This document shows, piece after piece, positions 7,587-15,494 of a DNA stretch of 64,000 bases. The first letter of the stretch is position 1. Each line of letters starts with the position of its first letter. The position numbers were made by a program, and so were the translations under genes. The notes under the pieces were generated by a model. The model was not told the DNA's origin and searched no databases. It was given only the letters and a program-made list of their open reading frames with translations. This DNA comes from Actinoplanes aureus (lineage in GTDB: Bacteria; Actinomycetota; Actinomycetes; Mycobacteriales; Micromonosporaceae), in the NCBI RefSeq assembly GCF_015704865.1, contig NZ_JADQTO010000010.1, positions 62,001-126,000 on the forward strand, given 5' to 3'.

Positions 7587-8941
7587 CGCGCCACCAGCTC
7601 GCGCCCGTCCACCCGCAGCGGAAGCGTCGCGCGGAGCCGGAACCCGCCGCCGTCGCCGTGCCCGGTCTCCAGGGTGCCGCCCAGCATCGCGACCCGCTCG
7701 GCGATGCCGCGCAGCCCGTTGCCCCGCCCGTCCGCACCGTCCGCCAGGCCGCTCCCGTCGTCGGCCACGGCCACCCGCAGCCGATCGGGCTCGAACTCCA
7801 GCCGCACCGCCGCGCCTGCGCCCGGACCCGCGTGCTTCAGCGTGTTCGTCAGCCCCTCTTGCACGATCCGGTACGCCGACAGGTCGACCGCCGCCGGCAC
7901 CACCCCGGGAACCCCGTCGACGTACAGCTCCACCCGCATCCCGGTGGACCGCAGCTGGTCGACGAGCCCGGGCACCGAGCCGATCCCCGGCAGCGGGGCG
8001 AGCCGTGCGTCCTCGGCCGGGTCGGTGCGCCCGGCGGCGAGCAGCTGCCGCATCTCGGCCAGCGAGGCCCGGCCGACCTCGATCACGTGTTGCAGCGCCG
8101 TGGCGGCCCGCTCCGGATGCCGGTCCAGCGCGGCGGCCGCGCCCTGCGCCTGCACCACCATCACCGACATCCCGTGTGCCACCACGTCGTGCAGCTCCCG
8201 GGTGAGCCGGGCACGCTCGGCCGCGACCGCCAGCGCCGCCCGCTGCCGCTCCTCCCGGGCCAGATCGGCGGTGCGCTGCTCGACGGCGGCCAGGTGCGCC
8301 CGCCGGCTGCGCATCGCGTCGCCGACCGCGAACGCCACGATCAGCAGCAGCATCTGCTCCATCCCCTGCTGGCCCGCGTCGACCAGCTGCTCGGGCGAGA
8401 GCACCGGTGCCGGCAACTTCTCGTCGATCACCTTGCCGGCCACCGGCGTCTTACCGGTCTGGCCCACCTCCAGCCGCTTCCGCGCGGCCTGCTCGATGAT
8501 CGCGGTCTGCTGCTGCTCGTGGTGCAACCGGCCACCCAGGATCGCGGTGTAGGTCAGGACCACGGTGAGCCCGAGAAGAGCGAGTGAGATCCGCCGGCTG
8601 CGGGCCGCGGCGGCCACCGAGTACAGCACCAGCGGCAGCGCCAGATCGATGAGTGCCAGCTTGCTCTGCAACATCAGGTGACCGAACGTGCCGACCCCGG
8701 CGAGGGCCAGCGCCGGGATCGGCCACTGCTGGCGGATCAGCAAGCCGGCGGCGATCAGCGCCGCACACAGCCACCAGACGCCGTCCAGCGGCAGGCCGGT
8801 CCGATCCAGGAAGTCACGCGAGTCACCCAGCTTGACGGGCGCCAGGTATCCCCTGGCGAGCCCGGGCCCGACGGTCAGCACGATCAGGGCCAGCGCCAGT
8901 GCGGCGTCGGTCAGGAAGTGGCGCGGCACGTACCTGGACAC
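7583..8941 (-). CDS. Sensor histidine kinase (HisKA_3 type)
   Basis: A 452-residue membrane sensor kinase partnered with the overlapping response regulator. Several hydrophobic helices fill the first 150 or so residues, followed by an extracytoplasmic stretch and another helix near residue 225. The dimerisation/phosphoacceptor motif is RELHDVVAHG. The ATP-binding domain shows LTNTLKHAG (N box) and VADDGSGL with GNGLRGI (G boxes). The GTG at 8939-8941 is chosen over the longer frame because a candidate -10 hexamer TACGAT ends seven bases before it, fitting a leaderless transcript. The signal sensed is unknown; linkage to lipoproteins and a MacB-like transporter suggests an envelope or peptide-stress cue. 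Confidence 0.9.
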   Translation of the reverse strand: MSRYVPRHFLTDAALALALIVLTVGPGLARGYLAPVKLGDSRDFLDRTGLPLDGVWWLCAALIAAGLLIRQQWPIPALALAGVGTFGHLMLQSKLALIDLALPLVLYSVAAAARSRRISLALLGLTVVLTYTAILGGRLHHEQQQTAIIEQAARKRLEVGQTGKTPVAGKVIDEKLPAPVLSPEQLVDAGQQGMEQMLLLIVAFAVGDAMRSRRAHLAAVEQRTADLAREERQRAALAVAAERARLTRELHDVVAHGMSVMVVQAQGAAAALDRHPERAATALQHVIEVGRASLAEMRQLLAAGRTDPAEDARLAPLPGIGSVPGLVDQLRSTGMRVELYVDGVPGVVPAAVDLSAYRIVQEGLTNTLKHAGPGAGAAVRLEFEPDRLRVAVADDGSGLADGADGRGNGLRGIAERVAMLGGTLETGHGDGGGFRLRATLPLRVDGRELVAR

Positions 8942-8947
8942 GCCACC

Positions 8948-8953
8948 ATCGTA
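8948..8953 (-). promoter_or_regulatory. -10 element for leaderless kinase transcript
   Basis: TACGAT on the minus strand lies six bases before the GTG of the histidine kinase gene, placing the predicted transcription start at or next to the start codon. Confidence 0.55.
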
Positions 8954-9069
8954 GGAAGTCGATCCGGGCGGGGCGTCCGACTCAGGTGCTACATCAGCGG
9001 TACCAACGGCGGCCGGATGACCGACTCCGGTCGGACGAGTTCGAGGGCTGACGCGGCCACCGTGAAGCC

Positions 9070-9639
9070 ATGACGAGAACAGGCTCCACACTGCTCATCA
9101 CCGCGATACTCGCGGCCGGGGCGGCCGGATGCGGTTCGATCGGCTCGCGCGCCGGCTCGCCGGATCCGTCGCCGTCCGCCTCGGCGGACCGGCAGCAGTT
9201 GCTCGCCCTCGGCCAGGAGTGGGTCAAGTGCATGCGCGACAAAGGCATGACCCGGATGCCGGACGCGCAGCTCACCCCGGACGGGTACCTGACCTTCCCG
9301 ATGGCCGACGGGTACGACTGGAAGGGCGACCTGCGGAACCATCCCGGCGTCATCGAGGCCTGCAAGCCGATCGAGGACCGGTACCCGCCGAACGCGTTCC
9401 GCCCTAAGGACGAGATCACCGCCGACGACCTGCGCAAGCTCGCCGAGTACGCCAAGTGCGTCCGGCAGAACGGCATCCCCGAGTTCCCGGACCCGAACAA
9501 GGACGGCGAGTTCGACCTGGAGGGCACCTCGCTGGAGAACGGCATCCCGCAGGCGAAGATCGACGTCGCCGACCAGGCCTGCAAGCACATCTGGGACGGC
9601 CGGATCAAGGTGATCAGCCCGGATGGAGGCAAGAAATGA
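9070..9639 (+). CDS. Lipoprotein with duplicated Cys/PDP motif (first paralog)
   Basis: A 189-residue predicted lipoprotein with lipidated Cys21 (AGAAGC). After a Ser/Pro-rich linker it contains two related motifs: WVKCMRDKGMTRMPDAQL and YAKCVRQNGIPEFPDPN, each with a Cys and a downstream Pro-Asp. Similar short lipoproteins occur beside ABC exporters in actinobacteria, but I know no assigned function. It is the first gene of a five-gene operon, and its stop overlaps the next start by 4 bases. The next gene is a clear paralog. An extracytoplasmic sensor or accessory role for the transporter and kinase is inference. Confidence 0.85.
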   Translation: MTRTGSTLLITAILAAGAAGCGSIGSRAGSPDPSPSASADRQQLLALGQEWVKCMRDKGMTRMPDAQLTPDGYLTFPMADGYDWKGDLRNHPGVIEACKPIEDRYPPNAFRPKDEITADDLRKLAEYAKCVRQNGIPEFPDPNKDGEFDLEGTSLENGIPQAKIDVADQACKHIWDGRIKVISPDGGKK

Positions 9640-10220
9640 GCCGCCCGCGTCCGACGATGTCCGCGGCCTTCCTGGTCGCACTGCTCGCGGCCGGAGCCGG
9701 TGGCGCCGGGTGCGACTCCGCCGGTTCCCCGTCCGCGGCCGCCAACCCGTCGGCGTCCGCCTCGGCGAGCCGGCAGCAGGCCCTCGCCGTCGCGCAGGAG
9801 TGGGTCCAGTGCCTGCGCGGCAAGGGTTTCACCCGGATGCCGGATCCGCAGCTCAGCTCCGAGGGCTACATCAGCTACCCGCCTGAGCGCGGATTCGAGT
9901 GGAAATCGGAGCTGGCCAAGTATCCGAAGATCATCGAGGCGTGCGAGTCGATCCAGGAGCGGATCCCGGCGTCGGCGCAGCGCCCCCGGCAGCAGGTCTC
10001 CGCCGAGGACCTGCGCAAGCTGGCCGAGTACGCCAAGTGCTTCCGCGAGCACGGCTTCCCCGACTTCCCGGACCCGAACGCCCAGGGTGAGTTCGACCTG
10101 CGAGGCACCTCGCTGAGCGACGGACGGCCGTCAGCGAAAAGGAACGCCGCGGACGAGGCCTGCCGGCACATCTGGAGCGGTGCGATCAAGGTGATCGACA
10201 ACGGCGGAGGCAAGAAGTGA
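9636..10220 (+). CDS. Lipoprotein with duplicated Cys/PDP motif (second paralog)
   Basis: A 194-residue predicted lipoprotein (lipidated Cys26 in GGAGC) and a tandem paralog of the preceding gene. Both share the layout: Ser/Ala/Pro linker, WVQCLRGKGFTRMPDPQL, a central acidic/aromatic part, YAKCFREHGFPDFPDPN, and a C-terminal KVIDNGGGKK. The two internal motifs inside each protein resemble each other, so a duplication inside an ancestral gene preceded the gene duplication. Start and stop overlap neighbouring genes by 4 bases on both sides, so translation is coupled. Function unknown. Confidence 0.85.
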   Translation: MSRPRPTMSAAFLVALLAAGAGGAGCDSAGSPSAAANPSASASASRQQALAVAQEWVQCLRGKGFTRMPDPQLSSEGYISYPPERGFEWKSELAKYPKIIEACESIQERIPASAQRPRQQVSAEDLRKLAEYAKCFREHGFPDFPDPNAQGEFDLRGTSLSDGRPSAKRNAADEACRHIWSGAIKVIDNGGGKK

Positions 10221-11320
10221 GCCGCCGGCGCGGGATCGGCACCGTAGTGGCGGTCGCGGTGGCCGCGCCGCTCGCCGCCGGCGTGGCGTACGCCGCACGG
10301 TCCGGACCGGACGCCGCCGAGGCGCCCGCCGTCACGGTCGCCACCGGAACCGCCGAGGTCACCCGCGGCACGCTCACCGAGCGCGTCCAGATCAGCGGCG
10401 TGCTCGGGTACGCCGGCTCCTACACGGTCGACCATCAGGGCGCACCGGGTGTGCTGACCGCGGCGCCCGGCCCGGGCGACACGATCCGCCGCGGCGGTGT
10501 CCTCTTCCGGGTGGCCGACGCGCCGGTCCGGCTGCTGCTGGGCAGCGTCCCGGCCTACCGCGACTTCGGGTACGGGATGACCGACGGCCCGGACGTACGC
10601 CAGCTCGAACGCAATCTGGTCGCGATGGGCTTCGACCCGGACCGGCGGATGACCGTGGACCGGCACTTCAGCGCGGCGACGGCCGCGGCGATCCGGCGCT
10701 GGGAGGCGTCCTGGGGGCGTAAGGCGTACCAGCGCACCGGGCGCCTCACCCAGGGCCAGGTCGTCTTCCTGCCCGCACCGCTGCGGGTCACCGAGGTGCC
10801 GGTCCGGGTCGGCGCCGCGGTCGCACCCGGAGCGACGGTCCTGACCGGAACGTCGACGAACCGGGCGGTGATCGCCCAGCTGGACACCTCGGAGCGCGGC
10901 AGCGTACGGGCCGGCGACGAGGTCGAGGTATCTCTGCCGGACGTGGACGCGATTCCCGGACGGGTCACCGAGGTCGGCCAGGTGGCGGCGGCCACCGACG
11001 AGGAGGAGGGCAACGGCCCGCCGCAGTCCGCGAACCCGGATCTGGCCACGGTCCCGCTCACCATCGCGGTCCGCGTACCTCGCGGTTTCGGCCTGGACCA
11101 GGCACCGGTGAACGTCGACATCATCACCGGCACCCGCGACGACGTGCTGCTGATCCCGATCGCCGCGCTGCTCGCCCGGTCCGGCGGCGGCTACCAGGTC
11201 CGCCTGGCCGGCGGGCAGATCGTGGCGGTGGAGCCGGGCCGCTTCGACGAGAGCACCGGCCAGGTGGAGATCACCAGCGGGCTCACCGAGGGTCAGTCGG
11301 TGGAGGTGCCGGCCTCATGA
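10217..11320 (+). CDS. Membrane-fusion (HlyD/RND adaptor-like) protein with peptidoglycan-binding domain
   Basis: A 367-residue envelope adaptor for the following ABC transporter. It has an N-terminal membrane anchor (about residues 7-27), a barrel-sandwich segment near ITERVQISGVLGYAG-type sequence, and a PG_binding_1-like insert (about 115-175; DGPDVRQLERNLVAMGFDP). C-terminal beta domains follow, with the hydrophobic stretch DDVLLIPIAALL typical of this family. The start is GTG at 10217, overlapping the previous stop. Such adaptors pair with MacB-like ATPase/permease sets that export peptides, lipids or drugs; the cargo here cannot be named. Confidence 0.85.
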   Translation: MSRRRGIGTVVAVAVAAPLAAGVAYAARSGPDAAEAPAVTVATGTAEVTRGTLTERVQISGVLGYAGSYTVDHQGAPGVLTAAPGPGDTIRRGGVLFRVADAPVRLLLGSVPAYRDFGYGMTDGPDVRQLERNLVAMGFDPDRRMTVDRHFSAATAAAIRRWEASWGRKAYQRTGRLTQGQVVFLPAPLRVTEVPVRVGAAVAPGATVLTGTSTNRAVIAQLDTSERGSVRAGDEVEVSLPDVDAIPGRVTEVGQVAAATDEEEGNGPPQSANPDLATVPLTIAVRVPRGFGLDQAPVNVDIITGTRDDVLLIPIAALLARSGGGYQVRLAGGQIVAVEPGRFDESTGQVEITSGLTEGQSVEVPAS

Positions 11321-12003
11321 CCGCCGTCCTGGAGCTTCTCGACGCCCGCAAGGTCTACCCCGGCACCCCGCCGGTGGAGTCGCTGCGCGGCGTCACCCTC
11401 ACCGTGCACAGCGGCGAACTGGTCGCCGTCGCCGGGCCGTCCGGTTCCGGGAAGACCACGCTGCTCAACCTTGCCGCCGGTCTGGACCGGCCGTCCGGCG
11501 GCTCGGTACGCATCACCGGCCTCCCCGTCGAGAAGATGCGCGACCGGCAGCTCTCCGGCGTGCGCGCCCACCGCCTCGGGGTGGTCTTCCAGCAGTTCTT
11601 CCTGCTGGAACGCCTGACCGCGGCGGACAACGTGGCGACCGGGCTGCTCTATCGCGGGGTGCCGGCCGCCGAACGCCGGCGGGCCGCGGACACCGCCCTG
11701 GAACGCGTCGGGCTCGGTCACCGCGCCGGTTTCCCCGCCGCACACCTGTCCGGCGGTGAGCGGCAGCGGGTGGCGATCGCCCGCGCGCTGGTCGGGCGAC
11801 CCGCCGTGGTGCTCGCCGACGAGCCCACCGGCAACCTCGACTCGGTCACCGGCGCGGAGATCGTCGACCTGCTGCGCGAGCTCAACGACGACGGCGTCAC
11901 CATCGTGGTGATCACGCACGACGAGCGGGTCGCCGGTGCCATGCGGCGGCGCATCGAACTGCGCGACGGCCTGGTGGTGCAGGACAGCGGCGGTGTGTCG
12001 TGA
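11317..12003 (+). CDS. ABC transporter ATP-binding protein (MacB/LolD-like)
   Basis: A 228-residue ATPase with every motif intact: Walker A GPSGSGKTT (about residues 41-49), Q-loop FQQFFLLERL, signature LSGGERQRVAIARAL, Walker B VVLADEPTGNLD and switch His in VITHDERV. Overall it resembles the LolD/MacB/FtsE subgroup that powers permeases working mechanically on the envelope rather than classical import. It overlaps the adaptor and permease genes by 4 bases each, so the three products surely act together. Confidence 0.95.
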   Translation: MTAVLELLDARKVYPGTPPVESLRGVTLTVHSGELVAVAGPSGSGKTTLLNLAAGLDRPSGGSVRITGLPVEKMRDRQLSGVRAHRLGVVFQQFFLLERLTAADNVATGLLYRGVPAAERRRAADTALERVGLGHRAGFPAAHLSGGERQRVAIARALVGRPAVVLADEPTGNLDSVTGAEIVDLLRELNDDGVTIVVITHDERVAGAMRRRIELRDGLVVQDSGGVS

Positions 12004-13184
12004 GATCCCGTCTCCGGGTCGCCGACCTGCTGCCGGTGAGCACCGTGGGCCTGCGGTCGCGGCCCGGCCGGGCGGCGCTGTCCATCCTGGGCGTGGCGAT
12101 CGGCATCGCCGCCATGGTGGCGGTGCTCGGCGTCACCCGGTCCAGTCAGGCCGACGTGCTCGCACAGATCGACCGGGTGGGCACCAACCTGCTGACCGTG
12201 GCGAACGGCAAGACGCTTCGCGGGGAGGAGGCCGAGCTGCCGGTCACCGCGGGTACGGCCGTCGCGCGTACCGATGGGGTGCTCTCCTCGGCGGCCACCG
12301 CGATGCTCGACGTGCCGGTCTACCGCAACGATCGGATTCCCAGCGGGCGGACCGGCGGGCTGGCGGTACGCGTCACCGATCCGGCACTGCTCACCACCCT
12401 CGACGGCACGCTCGTGGACGGACGTTTCCTGGACGCGGCGCTGGCCCGCTACCCGGCGGTGGTGCTCGGCCACTACGCCGCCGGCTCGCTCGGCATCCGG
12501 GACGTCACCGGCCATCCGCGGATCTATCTCGACGAGCGCTGGTACACCGTGGTCGGGATCATGGCGCCGGTCGAGCTCGCCCCCGAACTGGACACGTCGG
12601 CGCTGATCGGCGCTCCGGTGGCGGCCGCCGACTTCGGGTACGAGGGCAACCCGACCCGGATCTTCGTGCGGGCCCGGACCGAGCGCACCAGCGAGGTGGC
12701 CGGTCTGCTCGGCCGGGCGGCCAACCCGGCCCACCCCGAGGAGGTCGCGGTGAGCCGGCCGTCCGAGGCGCTCACCGCCCGGCTCGCTGTCACCGACGGC
12801 GCCACCGTGCTGCTGCTCGGCCTCGGCGCGGTGGCGCTGCTGGTCGGCGGGATCGGCATCGCCAACGTACTGGTGATCTCGGTGCTGGAGCGGCGCGGCG
12901 AGATCGGCCTGCGCCGTGCGCTGGGCGCCACCCGGCGGCACGTCGCCGCGCAGTTCCTCGTGGAGTCGCTGCTGCTGGGCGCGGGCGGCGGCGCGGCCGG
13001 GGTGGCCCTGGGTGCGGCGATCACCTACGCGGTGGCGACGGTACGAGGCTGGCCCACCCTGGTGCCGGCGGGCGCGGTCGGCGCGGGCCTGATCGCGGCC
13101 GTGCTGATCGGCGGGTGCGCCGGCCTCTATCCGGCGGTACGAGCGGCGCGGCTCTCACCCACCGAGGCGTTGCGTACGGCGTGA
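12000..13184 (+). CDS. MacB/FtsX-type ABC permease
   Basis: A 394-residue permease with a MacB-like core (about residues 20-235) and an FtsX-type C-terminal domain. The first helix is SILGVAIGIAAMVAV; three more helices lie in the last 130 residues, including the motif ERRGEIGLRRALGATRRHV that contacts the ATPase. The GTG start overlaps the ATPase stop. As the last gene of the operon it completes an adaptor-ATPase-permease export machine with two lipoproteins. The divergent two-component system is the likely regulator. Confidence 0.93.
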   Translation: MRSRLRVADLLPVSTVGLRSRPGRAALSILGVAIGIAAMVAVLGVTRSSQADVLAQIDRVGTNLLTVANGKTLRGEEAELPVTAGTAVARTDGVLSSAATAMLDVPVYRNDRIPSGRTGGLAVRVTDPALLTTLDGTLVDGRFLDAALARYPAVVLGHYAAGSLGIRDVTGHPRIYLDERWYTVVGIMAPVELAPELDTSALIGAPVAAADFGYEGNPTRIFVRARTERTSEVAGLLGRAANPAHPEEVAVSRPSEALTARLAVTDGATVLLLGLGAVALLVGGIGIANVLVISVLERRGEIGLRRALGATRRHVAAQFLVESLLLGAGGGAAGVALGAAITYAVATVRGWPTLVPAGAVGAGLIAAVLIGGCAGLYPAVRAARLSPTEALRTA

Positions 13185-13265
13185 TCTCCTCACCGGCGGC
13201 CGATTAGTTTCGGAGGTGGCCGCGGTCTACCCACCGAAACCACCTGATGCGAAGGGACCACGACA

Positions 13266-13880
13266 ATGGCGAAGGTCATCTCCACGCTGTTCATCACCGC
13301 CGACGGGGTCGCCGAGATCGACCCGGACTGGCACTTCCCGTACTTCGACGACAACATGGGCCGCGCCGTCACCGAGGACTACGAGACCTCTGACGTGCTG
13401 CTGATCGGCCGCGAGACGTTCGACAGCTTCGCCGGCGCCTGGCCCGACCGGGAGACGGCCGGTGGCGAGGACGCGCCGTTCGCCAAGAAGATCGGGGACA
13501 TGCGCAAGGTCGTCGTGTCCCGGCAGCGGCTGGAGTTCTCCTGGCGCAACTGCGAGCTGATCGACGGGGATCTGGTCAAGGCGGTGACCGCGCTCAAGGC
13601 CGACGCCGGCGTCAGGGGCATCCTGATCCCGGGTTCGGTCTCGGTGGTGCAGCAGCTGCTCGCGGCCGGCCTGATCGACGAGTTGCGGCTGCTGGTGCAC
13701 CCGGTGGCGGCGCGCAAGGGCAAACGGCTGTTCGACGACGGTGACACCGCGTACCACCTGAAGGTGACGGCGACCGAGGTGTTCCCGACCGGGGTGATCC
13801 GGGTGATCTACACCCCGGCCGAGGCGCCCGCGCCGGCCGGCTACGACGACGCCAAGGGGCAGCTGCCCGACGAGGGGTGA
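13266..13880 (+). CDS. Dihydrofolate reductase-family (RibD C-terminal) protein
   Basis: A 204-residue cytoplasmic protein of the RibD C-terminal/DHFR-like fold. Family features are TADGVAEID near the start, LLIGRETFDSFAGAWP, RKVVVSRQ, and the C-terminal block LIDELRLLVHPVAARKGKRLF. Actinobacteria carry many such stand-alone paralogs; few have a known substrate, and an NADPH-linked reductase role is presumed. The start is preceded by GAAGGGA. It stands alone, with no functional link to its neighbours. Confidence 0.88.
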   Translation: MAKVISTLFITADGVAEIDPDWHFPYFDDNMGRAVTEDYETSDVLLIGRETFDSFAGAWPDRETAGGEDAPFAKKIGDMRKVVVSRQRLEFSWRNCELIDGDLVKAVTALKADAGVRGILIPGSVSVVQQLLAAGLIDELRLLVHPVAARKGKRLFDDGDTAYHLKVTATEVFPTGVIRVIYTPAEAPAPAGYDDAKGQLPDEG

Positions 13881-13883
13881 CGG

Positions 13884-13889
13884 CATACT
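13884..13889 (+). promoter_or_regulatory. -10 element for leaderless transcript
   Basis: CATACT lies seven bases before the GTG start at 13897, and there is no ribosome-binding sequence between them. This fits a leaderless mRNA. Confidence 0.5.
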
Positions 13890-13896
13890 GACCGCC

Positions 13897-15246
13897 GTGG
13901 ATGACGAGTGGCACATCAGTGAGCAGCGCGGCGGCCCGGTGTCGCATGTGCTCCTCTTCGAGGAGGTCGTCGCGTCGGATCGGGAGGACCTGGTCGCGGA
14001 AGCGGTCGAGTTCCTCCCGACGGTCCGTGGTGTCACCTCCGTCGAGCACGTCGAGCGGGAGATCGTCGAGATCGACGCGCCCGGCGTGCCGGCCGCGCGC
14101 CTGACCTCGATTTTGCGGCGCTGGTGGGACGCGGCGGCGAAGGAGCAGCGCCCGTGGATGACCGCGATGAACCGGGCGGCGGGCACCGTCGGCGATCTGG
14201 CGCCCGGGTTTCAGCGCGACGGCTGGCAACTGACCCGGGTCGCCGACGCCGAGCTCACCCACGTCATCACCCTGGACCACGGGTTCGGCCGGGAGCCGGG
14301 CCAGCACATGATCAGCATCACGGCCGGGGTCCGGCTGACGTTGCCGGACCGCGAGCACGTCACCGCCGTGTACAGCACGCTCGATCTGGCCGACGACGCG
14401 GCGCTCGCCGAGGTCGTCACCGGTCAGGTGCTGCCCGCTCTGGACGCGCTGCCCTCCGTGGACGCCATGCTGGCCCGCTGGCAGGAGGGGCGTTCGGTCG
14501 AGGCGGCCGGCCGCCGGCCGTACCCCGGCCATGAGGGAGAGCTGCACGGGCGGGTGCTCGTCGCGCGTGGCCGGCTCGCCGAGGCCCGCGAGGTGTACCA
14601 GCGGTATTACGAGTACAGCCTGCCACGGCAGCGGCCGTACGTGGTGCGGCTGGTCGAGAAGCTGGGCGTGGCGGCGCTGACCACCGGGGACGACCCGCGG
14701 CTCAGCGTCGCCGATGAGCGGACGCTGGCGGCCTGGCCGGCGGACATGGCGGGGCGGATCGACCTGCTGCACCGGATGACCGGCGTGCCCATGGACCGGT
14801 CCCGGCGCTCGCTGGACGAGGTGTGGGCCCGGCTGCGGGAGACACCCGACCGCTTCCGGAGCACCTTCGCGGACACCGGACCCGCGCTTGCGATCCCGTA
14901 CTACGGCGTGCAGAGCAGCGGCGACATCCGGCGCGGCCGGGTGCCGTTCGAGCCGTGGTACCGGGTGACGGTGGAGCTGCTCACGGCGTACCTCGGTGCG
15001 GTCGTCATCGCCGAGCGGCCGGGCACCGCGTGGGGTGTCGCCGGCGACGGCGAGCTGGCCATGGTCGACCGCGGCGGTACCGGGCTGCTGTCGCGCGTCT
15101 TCGCCGTCGCCCGGCTGCCGTTCGAGGCTCCGGACGACGAGTTCGATCCGCGCCGGCTGCGCCGGCTCGCCGACGACATGGCGCGGTGGCTGGGCGAAGG
15201 GCGTTATGAGCCGGGGATCATCCGCCTGGGTACGCCCGGCACGTAG
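13897..15246 (+). CDS. Protein of unknown function
   Basis: I do not recognise this 449-residue protein. It is soluble, without signal peptide or helices. The middle part (about residues 190-235) contains a Tyr/Arg-rich stretch, GRLAEAREVYQRYYEYSLPR, that looks like a single TPR-like hairpin. The C-terminal third has the phrases RVTVELLTAYLGAVVIAE and RRLADDMARWLGEG. The GTG at 13897 is supported by a -10 hexamer directly upstream and by coding continuity. A strong terminator follows, so it is monocistronic. Confidence 0.7.
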   Translation: MDDEWHISEQRGGPVSHVLLFEEVVASDREDLVAEAVEFLPTVRGVTSVEHVEREIVEIDAPGVPAARLTSILRRWWDAAAKEQRPWMTAMNRAAGTVGDLAPGFQRDGWQLTRVADAELTHVITLDHGFGREPGQHMISITAGVRLTLPDREHVTAVYSTLDLADDAALAEVVTGQVLPALDALPSVDAMLARWQEGRSVEAAGRRPYPGHEGELHGRVLVARGRLAEAREVYQRYYEYSLPRQRPYVVRLVEKLGVAALTTGDDPRLSVADERTLAAWPADMAGRIDLLHRMTGVPMDRSRRSLDEVWARLRETPDRFRSTFADTGPALAIPYYGVQSSGDIRRGRVPFEPWYRVTVELLTAYLGAVVIAERPGTAWGVAGDGELAMVDRGGTGLLSRVFAVARLPFEAPDDEFDPRRLRRLADDMARWLGEGRYEPGIIRLGTPGT

Positions 15247-15262
15247 GGATCAGGCGCTTCCG

Positions 15263-15296
15263 AGCCGGCCGTCGACGCATCGACGGCCGGCTTTTT
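15263..15296 (+). terminator. Intrinsic terminator
   Basis: A 12-base perfect stem (GCCGGCCGTCGA with TCGACGGCCGGC, loop CGCA) followed by five T residues. It ends transcription of the 13897-15246 gene and is the most classical terminator in the window. Confidence 0.9.
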
Positions 15297-15366
15297 CGTG
15301 CGCCGAGCCGGCGAGCGCTGCCACAACGTTGACGAACCAGTGACACATCTGAAACATTGAATGCCC

Positions 15367-15406
15367 CTTGCCGCAAAAACTGGGCAAGACAACGAAATTT
15401 TACACT
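15367..15406 (+). promoter_or_regulatory. Candidate promoter and operator for the secreted glucanase
   Basis: An unusually A/T-rich patch lies upstream of the glucanase gene. It holds an inverted repeat, CTTGCC (15367-15372) with GGCAAG (15383-15388), and a -10-like TACACT at 15401-15406, giving an untranslated leader of roughly 80 bases. Regulation by a sugar-responsive repressor is inference. Confidence 0.45.
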
Positions 15407-15494
15407 ACAGCCACCGGAAGAATCCCCCTCTCGCGCAGCAGGACGCAGGCCTGGTGCCGCGCTGCCGTGCGCCCCGAAGCACAGGACGGATCCC

